7,652 bases of DNA, taken from contig CALMEC010000063.1 of NCBI GenBank assembly GCA_937862675.1, positions 1 through 7,652 on the forward strand, written 5' to 3'. The notes under the pieces are model-generated. The model had not been told where the DNA came from. It was given only the letters and a program-made list of their open reading frames with translations, and made no database searches. A program made the position numbers and the translations under genes. Source of the DNA: an uncultured Actinomycetes bacterium (GTDB lineage Bacteria; Actinomycetota; Thermoleophilia; Miltoncostaeales; Miltoncostaeaceae). Positions 1 to 5,956 of this stretch are shown piece by piece (position 1 is the stretch's first letter; every line of letters starts with the position of its first letter).

Positions 1-265
1 ACTGTCGTAAGAGGAAGATGAAGTAAGGCGCTCCAAATAGCGAGGGCACCACCAGCGGCAGGTACGAGTTCAACCAGCCCAACTGCTTGTAGGTGATGAA
101 CAGCGGCACCATCGTCACCTGCCAGGGGATCATCATCGTGCCCATGCACAGGAAGAAGAAGAAATCCCGCCCCCACCATTTGAGGCGCGCGAAACCGTAG
201 GCCGAGATGACCGAGGAGATGACGACGATGGCGACGAGGATGACCGTCGTCGTCGTGAGCACCGC
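1..265 (-). other. Carbohydrate ABC transporter permease fragment (MalG/UgpE type) within the GlcE frame
   Basis: Residues about 268-354 of the fused frame read as the inner-membrane core of a binding-protein-dependent sugar permease. Recognisable pieces are SAYGFARLKWWGRD (287-300), MGTMMIPWQVTMVPLF (307-322), QLGWLNSYLPLVVPS (327-341) and LFGAPYFIFLLRQ (342-354), each in the order known for MalG-family proteins. The first transmembrane helix and first periplasmic loop of such a permease are missing, and the EAA loop would lie beyond the left edge. Hand counts of G+C per 60 bases are 33, 33, 34 and 38 for 1-240, then 46 and 46 for 241-360. The segment also uses TTA (8-10) and CTA (38-40) leucine codons. 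It therefore looks foreign to the rest of the window. Confidence 0.85.
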
Positions 266-1063
266 CTCCGCCTGCGCGCGCGCCTCGGCGCCGACGAGAC
301 GGCCGAGCTGCGCCGGTGGCACTCCGATGCGGACCATCGTGGCCGCGGTCGGCTCGTGGGGGGCCGAGGTCACAGTCATGCCGTCCGGCGCCACGACGTC
401 GGCGGAGGGACCCGCCAGCCGGATCCAGAGACCGCGTGGGGTGAGGAGGATCGCGCCGACCCGGAAGACGTCCTGCGCGATCCGCCGCGCCGCCGCGTCG
501 CGCTCGGCGGGCGGCGCCTCCAGCATGAACCACTCACCGAACGGCGGCAGCGGCGTCAGCTTGACGGTGACCTGGACGATCACGCCCAGCCGCCCGAACG
601 ATCCGGCCATCAGGCGCGGGATGTCGTATCCCGCGACGCTCTTCACGGTGGGGCCGCCGCCCTTCACCAGGCGTCCGTCGCCGGTGACCAGCACGACCTC
701 CAGGAGCGAGTCCCGGACCGGGCCGTGCCGGAGCCGGTGCCGGGAGCTGGCCGCCGCCGCCACGACCCCGCCGACCGTGGCACCGGGACGCCGATCGGCC
801 TGGGGCCACCACTGTCCCGCGTCCTGGAGCAGATCGGCGAGGACGTCGACGGTCACCCCTGCCTGGACGGTCGCCGTGAGCTCGGCCGGGACGTGCTGCA
901 CGACATCCGTCAGGCCGGCCGTGGACAGCAGGCGCGTTCCGGGTGCGCTCGCCGGCCGCCGGTGGGTGCCGCCGCCCACGGGGACCACATGGACTCCGTC
1001 CCGTGAGGCCTGTGCCATCAGGGTCCGGACCTCGTCGACCGATCGGGGGGTGATCCGGTCCAT
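1..1063 (-). CDS. glcE: GlcE-like FAD-binding subunit fused in frame to a sugar ABC permease segment (partial, runs off left edge)
   Basis: I translated this minus-strand frame by hand from ATG at 1063-1061 to the window edge: 354 codons, no stop. Residues 1 to about 262 are a GlcE-type FAD-binding (PCMH) protein, the accessory flavin subunit of glycolate oxidase. A dinucleotide-binding loop PVGGGTHRRP lies at 28-37, ATVGGVVAAAASS at 95-107, the hallmark VKSVAGYDIPRLMAGSFGRL at 140-159, then VKLTPLP. From about residue 268 the sequence is instead a MalG/UgpE-type permease. The usual GlcE C-terminus (FDP...NPGR-like, in proteins of about 350 residues) is absent. The start is fixed by the TGATG overlap with the upstream glcD stop, implying translational coupling. 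Either a real gene junction or an assembly chimera explains the fusion. The GlcE assignment is firm; function of the whole product is doubtful. Expected glcF is not present. Confidence 0.8.
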   Translation of the reverse strand, partial: MDRITPRSVDEVRTLMAQASRDGVHVVPVGGGTHRRPASAPGTRLLSTAGLTDVVQHVPAELTATVQAGVTVDVLADLLQDAGQWWPQADRRPGATVGGVVAAAASSRHRLRHGPVRDSLLEVVLVTGDGRLVKGGGPTVKSVAGYDIPRLMAGSFGRLGVIVQVTVKLTPLPPFGEWFMLEAPPAERDAAARRIAQDVFRVGAILLTPRGLWIRLAGPSADVVAPDGMTVTSAPHEPTAATMVRIGVPPAQLGRLVGAEARAQAEAVLTTTTVILVAIVVISSVISAYGFARLKWWGRDFFFFLCMGTMMIPWQVTMVPLFITYKQLGWLNSYLPLVVPSLFGAPYFIFLLRQ

Positions 1064-2526
1064 CAGACCCACACGCCGTCCGCGTGGTCGCCGTGGGCGC
1101 CGCCGATGTCTCCGCAGCGGCTGCCCAGGGGCAGCACCTTCTCGGGGTTCATGCGTCCGCCGGGGTCGAACGCCGCCCGGACGCCGGCCATCGCGGCGAG
1201 GTCGTCCGGGGTGAAGGTGAGCGGCATGAAGTCGCGCTTCTCCAGCCCCACCCCGTGCTCACCGGTGAGCACGCCGCCGACGGACACGCGCAGGTGGATG
1301 ATCGCCTCGCCGGCCTTCATCACCCGGGCGGTCTGCTCGGCGTCGCGGCGGTCGAAGGCGATCAGCGGATGAAGGTTGCCGTCTCCGGCGTGGAACACGT
1401 TGACGATGACCAGGTCGTGGGCCCGGGCGATCTCGGAGATGCCGTCCAGCACCTCCACCAGCCGGGTCCGTGGAACGACACAGTCGTGGAGGTAGTAGTT
1501 GGGTGCGATGCGGGCCATGGCTCCGAAGGCCGACTTGCGGGCCTTCCAGAGCAGCGCGCGCTCGGCCTCGTCGCTGGCGACCCGGATGGTCCGAGCCGCG
1601 TGGTCCGTCGCGACGCGGTTCACGACCGCCGACTCGTACTCCACCTGGGCGTGCGTGCCGTCCACCTCGACGAGGACGACGGCGGCGGCGTCGGTCGGCA
1701 TGCCGGCGTGGGCGAACGCCTCCGCGGCACAGATCATCCCGTTGTCCATCATCTCGATCGCGGCGGGCACGACACCGGCCGCGATGATCGCCGAGACGGT
1801 CTCCGCGCCCTCGCGCACGGTCGCGAAGTCGAGCAGCATCGTCCGCACGTCCGGAGGGTTGCGGGTCAGGCGGACGCAGATGCGCGTGGCGATCCCCATC
1901 GTGCCCTCGCCGCCGATGAAGGCGCCGCGCAGATCGAGGCCCGGGGCGTCGGGAGCGAGACCGCCGAGCTCGACGACGGACCCGTCGGAGAGCACGACCT
2001 CCACCGCCAGGATGTGCGGGGAGGTGACCCCGTAGAGCAGGCAGTGCGGTCCGCCCGCGTTGGTGTTGACGTTTCCGCCGATGCTGCAGGCCTGCTGGCT
2101 GGACGGGTCGGGGGCGTAGTGCAGGCCCAGATGCCGGACGGCGGTCGTGATGTCCAGATTGAGGACGCCCGGCTCGACCCACGCGCACGGGGTCTCGGTG
2201 TCGATCTCGAGGATCCGGTTCATACGGGACAGCGCGATGACGAGGGCATCGTGGAGGGGGACGGCCGATCCCGCGAGCCCGGTTCCCGACCCCCGGGGCA
2301 CGACCGGCACGCCCAGTGCGGCCGCGGCACGCATGCACTCCGCCACCTCGTCGCGGTTCTCCGGCAGGGCCACCAGGCCGCAGCTGCCGACCTGCACCGA
2401 GCCGTCGCGTGCGTAGAGGGCCCGCTCCAGCGGTTCCTCCAGGACGCGGTCCGACCCCAGGATGCGACGGAGCGTGGTCGCCAGCTCGGCGAGCGGAGAG
2501 GCGACGGGGATCGAGGAGGTGCTCAC
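1063..2526 (-). CDS. glcD: Glycolate/D-lactate oxidase FAD-linked subunit GlcD
   Basis: This 487-residue protein matches the usual length of GlcD (E. coli about 500). It is the flavin subunit that oxidises glycolate or a similar 2-hydroxy acid, normally working with GlcE and the iron-sulfur subunit GlcF at the membrane. The N-terminal FAD-binding domain shows VVPRGSGTGLAGSAVP (75-90) and CSIGGNVNTNAGGPHC (147-162). The C-terminal oxidase domain shows FHAGDGNLHP (378-387, His379 and His386 near the flavin/metal site), GGVLTGEHGVG (417-427) and FDPGGRMNPEKVLP (453-466). The start is GTG at 2526; an ATG at 2549 is in another frame and soon stops. The stop overlaps the glcE start by one base (TGATG). 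Substrate could be glycolate, D-lactate or another 2-hydroxy acid; sequence alone does not decide this. Confidence 0.93.
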   Translation of the reverse strand: MSTSSIPVASPLAELATTLRRILGSDRVLEEPLERALYARDGSVQVGSCGLVALPENRDEVAECMRAAAALGVPVVPRGSGTGLAGSAVPLHDALVIALSRMNRILEIDTETPCAWVEPGVLNLDITTAVRHLGLHYAPDPSSQQACSIGGNVNTNAGGPHCLLYGVTSPHILAVEVVLSDGSVVELGGLAPDAPGLDLRGAFIGGEGTMGIATRICVRLTRNPPDVRTMLLDFATVREGAETVSAIIAAGVVPAAIEMMDNGMICAAEAFAHAGMPTDAAAVVLVEVDGTHAQVEYESAVVNRVATDHAARTIRVASDEAERALLWKARKSAFGAMARIAPNYYLHDCVVPRTRLVEVLDGISEIARAHDLVIVNVFHAGDGNLHPLIAFDRRDAEQTARVMKAGEAIIHLRVSVGGVLTGEHGVGLEKRDFMPLTFTPDDLAAMAGVRAAFDPGGRMNPEKVLPLGSRCGDIGGAHGDHADGVWV

Positions 2527-2562
2527 CCCACCGAGGCTATCGGACCCATGGCGTGCGGCGAA
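2526..2562 (-). promoter_or_regulatory. Candidate leaderless promoter of glcD
   Basis: On the minus strand a -10-like TAGCCT (plus 2534-2539) is followed by 7 nt (CGGTGGG) and then the GTG start at 2526. A loose -35, TTCGCC, sits at 2557-2562 with a 17-nt spacer. This geometry puts the first transcribed base on the start codon. The GGTGGG just before GTG could alternatively be a weak, too-close ribosome binding site. Confidence 0.4.
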
Positions 2563-2635
2563 CGTCCGCGGCGGGTCAGCGGAGGCCGCCTCCGGCGAAC
2601 GGCCACCGGACGACCGCGGGTGCGACGGTGTTCGC

Positions 2636-2649
2636 TACCGTTGGGCGGA
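2636..2649 (+). promoter_or_regulatory. Candidate leaderless promoter of the lipoprotein gene
   Basis: A -10-like TACCGT (2636-2641) is followed by 7 nt and then the ATG at 2649, so the transcript could begin at the start codon. No convincing -35 is visible 16-18 nt upstream, and no Shine-Dalgarno sequence precedes the ATG. The same arrangement occurs on the other strand at glcD. Confidence 0.35.
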
Positions 2650-3089
2650 TGCGCGGACGTGGACGCCGAACACATGGTCGAGGGCGGACCCGGTTGCGGG
2701 GTGCCCTTCTGGCCGCCCTCCTGGGAGGCGTGCTCGCCGCCGGAGGGTGCGGTGGCGGAGGGTCCGTCGGCAAGGACGCCTTCATCACCGGCTTCGTGAC
2801 GAGGTCCGGGCTGAGCCACGATCAGGCCGTCTGCGCCACCGACCATCTGTTCGCGGCGCTCTCCGCCGACGAGATCCGGCGGATCCACGACGCCGGCGAA
2901 TGGGGCGGGCTGTCGGTGAAGGAACGGAACGCGATCACCGCCGCCTCCGCCGCCTGCGTCACCGGGACGTCGTCCACGGCGACCGGTGACACCACACCGG
3001 CCGGCTCGTCGGGGACGGACGCCTCGACCGGCACGACCGGCACCGGCTCGGGAGACCCGCCGACGACGGGCACGACCTCGGTGCCGTGA
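2649..3089 (+). CDS. Small secreted lipoprotein, function unknown
   Basis: The product is 146 residues. An arginine-rich n-region (1-17) and a hydrophobic stretch LRGALLAALLGGVLA (16-30) end in AAGGC, a lipobox-like site with Cys34. This predicts export and lipid anchoring on the outer face of the membrane. A glycine linker (35-38) leads to a compact helical-looking domain (about 41-105) with Cys62 and Cys103, which could form a disulfide. The tail (106-146) is Thr/Ser/Gly/Pro-rich low complexity, typical of surface linkers. I do not recognise a named family for the domain; small actinobacterial exported domains of this pattern are common. I chose ATG 2649. An in-frame GTG at 2628 would add seven residues, and the frame is open much further upstream but antisense to glcD. 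It is divergent from glcD and convergent with the LysR gene. Confidence 0.72.
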   Translation: MRGRGRRTHGRGRTRLRGALLAALLGGVLAAGGCGGGGSVGKDAFITGFVTRSGLSHDQAVCATDHLFAALSADEIRRIHDAGEWGGLSVKERNAITAASAACVTGTSSTATGDTTPAGSSGTDASTGTTGTGSGDPPTTGTTSVP

Positions 3090-3118
3090 CCGCGAGCCGT
3101 GTGCAGGCCGGCGGCGGT

Positions 3119-3145
3119 CGTCGGCGTCGGTGACCCGACCCGACG
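3119..3145. terminator. Hairpin between convergent genes (bidirectional terminator candidate)
   Basis: CGTCGG, a bulged C, GTCGG, loop TGAC, CCGAC, CCGACG: eleven base pairs with one bulge. It lies between the lipoprotein stop (3089) and the LysR stop (3156). There is no T-run on either side, as is common in high-GC actinobacteria, so termination strength is uncertain. Confidence 0.55.
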
Positions 3146-3155
3146 GGCGTCTGCG

Positions 3156-4115
3156 TCAGGCGTCCGGCGAGGCCGGGACGAGGCGCGCACCCGGCACCAG
3201 CTCCAGCATTCCGGCCGCCACCCGTTGCACCGTCTCGTGGAACGCCGCGGTGACGGCACGGTCGTCGCCGACCCGCGTGCAGATGCCCATCGTCGCCGGG
3301 GGGACGTCCGTCAACGGCACGGTGCTGATCCCGGGGACGTTGTAGAAGCGCAGGACGGACGGGATCGACGTGATCACGTTGCCGAGGTAGGCGACGCCGT
3401 AGAGCACGCCGGCGACGGAGCTGGCGCCCGCGCCCATCCGCGGTCGCAGACCGTCCAGCGAGTCCGTCGCCGCCCAGTAGTCCGTGATCGCGTCCGCGCC
3501 CGGGCCCACCTCGACGAAGCGTTCGTCGGCCAGGTCGGCGATCGAGATCGCCTCCTCGCCCGCCAGCCGGTGATCGTCGGGGAGGAACGCGACACGGGGT
3601 TCGTCCACGAGGTCGGTCACCATCACCCGGGAATCGTCCTGCTCCATGATCGGGGGACGTACCAGTGCGACATCGACCTCGCCGGAGATCACGGCCGTCG
3701 GATTCTCGGTGACGTCGCGCAGGACGAGCTTGACGTCCGGCTGTGTCCGGCGGAACGCCTGCATGATGGGGGCCGTCATCTCGGCGAATCCGTTCGACGA
3801 GATCCCGACGGTGAACGGCTCCTTCGAGCTGACCGGGTGAAGCGCGGACCAGGTCTCCTCCATTCGCATCAGAAGGTCGCGGGCCCGGGGCAGAAGCTCG
3901 AGCCCGGCATCCGTCAGGCGCACACTGCGCGGGGTCCGCTCCATGAGGACCGTGCCCAGTGAGGCCTCGAGGCGACGGATCGTCTGGGACAACGACGACG
4001 GTGCGATCCCCAGGCGCTGTGCCGCCCGCGCGAAATGGAGCTCCTCCACGACGATGACGAACGCGCGCAGCTCGCCGAACGACGGTACGCGCTCGATCGG
4101 AGGGAGGAGTCCCAT
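3156..4115 (-). CDS. LysR-family transcriptional regulator
   Basis: The 319-residue product has the normal length for a LysR-type regulator. An N-terminal winged helix-turn-helix covers about residues 13-72, with ELHFARAAQRLGIAPSSLSQ followed by TIRRLEASLG. The effector-binding domain covers about 95-300 and contains VAFLPDDHRLAGEEAISIAD, typical of the family. It should act as a tetrameric DNA-binding protein responding to a small molecule that cannot be named from sequence. ATG 4115 is used because it gives the usual short lead before the helix-turn-helix, but no Shine-Dalgarno sequence precedes it. The tatA stop lies 26 nt upstream on the same strand, so it is probably transcribed with tatA. 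This is unlike the usual divergent arrangement of LysR genes and their targets. No adjacent divergent target exists. Confidence 0.93.
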   Translation of the reverse strand: MGLLPPIERVPSFGELRAFVIVVEELHFARAAQRLGIAPSSLSQTIRRLEASLGTVLMERTPRSVRLTDAGLELLPRARDLLMRMEETWSALHPVSSKEPFTVGISSNGFAEMTAPIMQAFRRTQPDVKLVLRDVTENPTAVISGEVDVALVRPPIMEQDDSRVMVTDLVDEPRVAFLPDDHRLAGEEAISIADLADERFVEVGPGADAITDYWAATDSLDGLRPRMGAGASSVAGVLYGVAYLGNVITSIPSVLRFYNVPGISTVPLTDVPPATMGICTRVGDDRAVTAAFHETVQRVAAGMLELVPGARLVPASPDA

Positions 4116-4123
4116 GTCACATG
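4113..4123. repeat. Palindrome CATGT-C-ACATG over the LysR start codon
   Basis: A perfect 5-bp inverted repeat with one central base covers the LysR ATG. Part of it (TGTCACATGA, 4115-4124) recurs at 7385-7394 upstream of the VOC gene. It could be an operator for autoregulation; this is inference. Confidence 0.3.
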
Positions 4124-4141
4124 ACGCCGGGCGGGATCCGG

Positions 4142-4345
4142 TTACGGACGTGTGCTGCTGTCGTCACCCCGGCCGATCACCTCGTCGGAGGGGCCAGCCG
4201 CGTCGTCGCCGCTGACGCCGTCCTTGAAGTGGCGCATGCCCGACCCGAGGCTCTTCCCGATCTCCGGCAGGCGCTTGGCTCCGAACAGGAGCAGGACGAT
4301 GACGAGGAGGATGAGCAGCTCAGGTGCTCCGAAGCTTCCAAACAT
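4142..4345 (-). CDS. tatA: Sec-independent (Tat) translocase subunit TatA
   Basis: A 67-residue TatA-family protein: a short N-terminus with Glu9, one transmembrane helix (about 8-21, LLILLVIVLLLFG), the hinge FGAKRLPEIG (21-30), an amphipathic helix (about 31-44, with Phe40 and Lys41) and a charged tail. TatA oligomers form the passage through which the TatC complex moves folded RR-signal proteins across the membrane. An upstream in-frame ATG at 4390 would add 15 residues (MRGTRALAHRMRGLT). I chose ATG 4345 because GAGAGG lies 7 nt before it and TatA proteins start immediately before the helix. A promoter lies just upstream. The gene is separated from tatC by 314 nt and followed at 26 nt by the LysR gene. 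Confidence 0.93.
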   Translation of the reverse strand: MFGSFGAPELLILLVIVLLLFGAKRLPEIGKSLGSGMRHFKDGVSGDDAAGPSDEVIGRGDDSSTRP

Positions 4346-4360
4346 TGTGAGTCCTCTCAT

Positions 4361-4386
4361 GCGGTGCGCGAGAGCTCGCGTGCCGC
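4361..4386. repeat. Interrupted inverted repeat in the tatA leader
   Basis: GCGG-TG-CGCGAG-AG-CTCGCG-TG-CCGC: ten paired positions in two blocks around a 2-nt centre. It lies between the -10 box (4403-4408) and the tatA ribosome binding site, so it may be an operator or a leader hairpin. Confidence 0.45.
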
Positions 4387-4402
4387 GCATTCTCGGTTGA
4401 CG

Positions 4403-4431
4403 ATCTTAGACGTGCTCGTGGGAGTTCGCAA
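4403..4431 (-). promoter_or_regulatory. Sigma70-like promoter of tatA
   Basis: On the minus strand TTGCGA (plus 4426-4431) and TAAGAT (plus 4403-4408) are separated by exactly 17 nt. Predicted transcription would start near 4396 and give a leader of about 50 nt to the tatA ATG. It lies in a locally AT-richer patch of otherwise GC-rich DNA. Confidence 0.55.
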
Positions 4432-4449
4432 TTATCGGCACCAGTCGGG

Positions 4450-4473
4450 CCGGGGAGGTCTCTCCCCTCCCGG
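4450..4473 (-). terminator. Possible tatC terminator hairpin
   Basis: CCGGGGAGG pairs with CCTCCCGG (one bulged G) around a 7-nt loop, about 190 nt after the tatC stop. An alternative pairing is GGGGAG-GTCT-CTCCCC. No T-run follows, so this is a weak call. Confidence 0.3.
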
Positions 4474-4659
4474 GCGGCGCGTCGTCGGTGGCGGTGTCGT
4501 CCTGGTGCGGATCCGCCGGAGCGGGTGTCGCCGGCTCTGGCGGGTCGCTTCCGGTCGACGTGTCACCGTCGAGTGGGGTCGGTCGTGATCGGGTCGGCGT
4601 CCTCCTTCCGGACGTGAAACGGCATTCGGGGGATCGGTGTGCATGTCCCGGGTGGCCGG

Positions 4660-5451
4660 CTAAACGACGGGAACCCCCGCGTCCGTCCGGTCGGCATCGC
4701 TCCCGCGTCGCCACGGCGCGTCCCGGCCGAGGATCCGTGCCAGCCAGACACCCAGCGCGTAGAGAACGACCTGGGGCGCCATCAGCAGCATCATGCTGAC
4801 GGGGTCTCCGCCGGGGAGCGCCGCCGCGACCACGGCGATCACGACGAGCGCCACCCTCCAGTGCCGCGTGTACATCGTCGCGGGGACGATCCCCATCATC
4901 GCGAGACCCGCCATCGCGACGGGCACCTCGAACATCAGGCCGCTCGCCAGGGTGAAGGTCGTGGCGAACCCGTAGTACTCGCCGGCACGCAGCTGGCTGA
5001 CGAACACGTCGTCCGCGAAACCGAGAAGCCACTGGAGTGCGACCGGCAGGACCACGAAGAACCCGAAGGCGGCCCCGGCGAGGAAGAGACCGGAGATGCC
5101 CGCCACCGTCATCAGCATCGCGCGGCGTGACTGGTCGCCGACCGCCGGGACGATGAACGCGTAGAACTGGTAGAGGAGCACGGGGAACGCGATGATCACC
5201 GCGCAGTACGCGCTGACCTTCAGCACCGTGAAGAAGGCCTCGCTGACCGCGAGCGTCACGAGGGGCTGGTCGCTCGGGAGCGGCCGCTGCAGGAACCGCA
5301 GCACCGGTCCGTGGACGGAGTAGACCCCGATGAACGCCGCGACCAGCGTCGCGATGCTCACGAAGATGCGACGCCGCAGCTCGTCGAGGTGGTCGACGAT
5401 CGACAGCCGTTCGTCGGGTGAGACGCGGCGGACGAAGCCCGGGCGCCTCAT
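4660..5451 (-). CDS. tatC: Sec-independent (Tat) translocase subunit TatC
   Basis: A 263-residue polytopic membrane protein of normal TatC length, the receptor that recognises twin-arginine signal peptides. Family hallmarks are DHLDELRRR (20-28, Glu24 in the cytoplasmic N-terminal signal-binding site), SEAFF (70-74, Glu71), FPVLLYQFYAFIVPAV (89-104), the FEVPV motif (174-178, counterpart of the E. coli Phe-Glu pair in the second cytoplasmic loop region) and LPGGDPVSMMLL (212-223) before the last helix. Six transmembrane segments can be placed at about 29-46, 75-97, 111-135, 160-182, 195-211 and 217-239. The ATG at 5451 overlaps the stop of the upstream TatB-like gene by ATGA, so the two are translationally coupled. 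An alternative frame after residue 250 could supply a longer tail if a sequencing error or frameshift exists. Confidence 0.95.
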   Translation of the reverse strand: MRRPGFVRRVSPDERLSIVDHLDELRRRIFVSIATLVAAFIGVYSVHGPVLRFLQRPLPSDQPLVTLAVSEAFFTVLKVSAYCAVIIAFPVLLYQFYAFIVPAVGDQSRRAMLMTVAGISGLFLAGAAFGFFVVLPVALQWLLGFADDVFVSQLRAGEYYGFATTFTLASGLMFEVPVAMAGLAMMGIVPATMYTRHWRVALVVIAVVAAALPGGDPVSMMLLMAPQVVLYALGVWLARILGRDAPWRRGSDADRTDAGVPVV

Positions 5452-5870
5452 GAGCGGGTGTGCCCCGGTGCTCCGTCGCCCACGGGCACCATCGCGTCCG
5501 TTCCGCCGGATGACGTCGTCATGGCGTCGCTGAGGAGGTCGTCTGCATGGTCGCCCGATGCGCCGGCATCCGGGTCATCCGGCGCGGCGGCGACCGCCAC
5601 CACGCCGAGCAGGTCCGCGTCGTCGTCGGCCGTGGCCGCGCCTGTGTTGCCGTGGGTGCCCGACGTGGCGGTCGTCCGGCTCGCGGACGTTCCGTCCGGT
5701 TCGTGGTCCGGTTCACCGATGAACCGGTCGCCGACCTCGCTCACCTGACGCCGGGCCTCCCGAAGCCCTCTCCCGACCTGGCGGCCGATCTCGGGGAGCT
5801 TGTGCGGTCCGAAGACCAGGAGGGCGATGACGAGCACCATCGCGATCTGCACTGCTGAGAAATCCATCAT
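5448..5870 (-). CDS. tatB: TatB/TatA-family translocase subunit with acidic tail
   Basis: A 140-residue protein with a one-helix Tat subunit at the N-terminus: transmembrane segment about 5-20 (SAVQIAMVLVIALLVF), hinge FGPHKLPEIG (20-29), amphipathic helix about 30-48 (QVGRGLREARRQVSEVGD). The remaining 90 residues are an acidic Asp/Ser/Thr/Ala-rich tail with two related patches (ADDDADLLG and DHADDLLSDA). The Gly-Pro hinge and position beside tatC suggest TatB, which holds signal peptides with TatC. However, Gln8 resembles E. coli TatA Gln8 rather than TatB Glu8, so a bifunctional TatA/B role is possible. GAGG precedes ATG 5870 by 6 nt; a second ATG directly follows and could be used instead. 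Its stop overlaps the tatC start by 4 nt. Family assignment is firm; the A/B choice is not. Confidence 0.88.
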   Translation of the reverse strand: MMDFSAVQIAMVLVIALLVFGPHKLPEIGRQVGRGLREARRQVSEVGDRFIGEPDHEPDGTSASRTTATSGTHGNTGAATADDDADLLGVVAVAAAPDDPDAGASGDHADDLLSDAMTTSSGGTDAMVPVGDGAPGHTRS

Positions 5871-5916
5871 GTTTCGCCTCGCTGACTGAGGGGTCGCGCC
5901 TTCGATGCCCGCGGAC

Positions 5917-5935
5917 GGCGGTGGCTCCCGCCGCC
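5917..5935. repeat. Small GC hairpin upstream of tatB
   Basis: GGCGGTGG-CTC-CCGCCGCC, eight pairs counting one G-T wobble with a 3-nt loop, lies 47 nt before the tatB start. It may just reflect GC-rich sequence. The 5871-5956 stretch shows no clear promoter. Confidence 0.25.
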
Positions 5936-5956
5936 GGCGGCCTGCCCGAGGACGAA

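Larger units (their letters stand above)
4346..4659. other. 314-nt spacer between tatC and tatA
   Basis: No gene is supported here. It holds the tatA promoter and leader repeat, an imperfect GC-rich hairpin at 4450-4473 (CCGGGGAGG / CCTCCCGG with one bulged G, 7-nt loop) that may end the tatC transcript, and an exact AAGGAGG on the minus strand (plus 4601-4607) with no ATG, GTG or TTG at a usable distance. One minus-strand frame stays open from within tatC down to 4406 and reads as a Pro/Thr/Asp-rich tail. It has no start of its own. Confidence 0.6.

Noticed and set aside
207..1214. Plus-strand open frame over the glcE region
   Set aside because: It is antisense to the GlcE domain; the product is Arg/Ser/Thr-rich without motifs.
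1084..2799. Long plus-strand open frame (571 codons) across glcD
   Set aside because: It is antisense to a clear GlcD gene with all family motifs. Its translation is His/Arg/Gly/Asp-rich with no domain, as expected from the shadow of a GC-rich gene.
4563..4625. 20-residue leader peptide (MPFHVRKEDADP...) before tatA
   Set aside because: There is no ribosome binding site before its ATG, and it lies upstream of the predicted tatA transcription start.
4406..5032. 208-codon minus-strand frame overlapping tatC as an independent gene
   Set aside because: Most of it is an out-of-frame Arg-rich shadow of tatC and there is no ribosome binding site. Only its last part looks coding-like, and that is reported as a finding instead.
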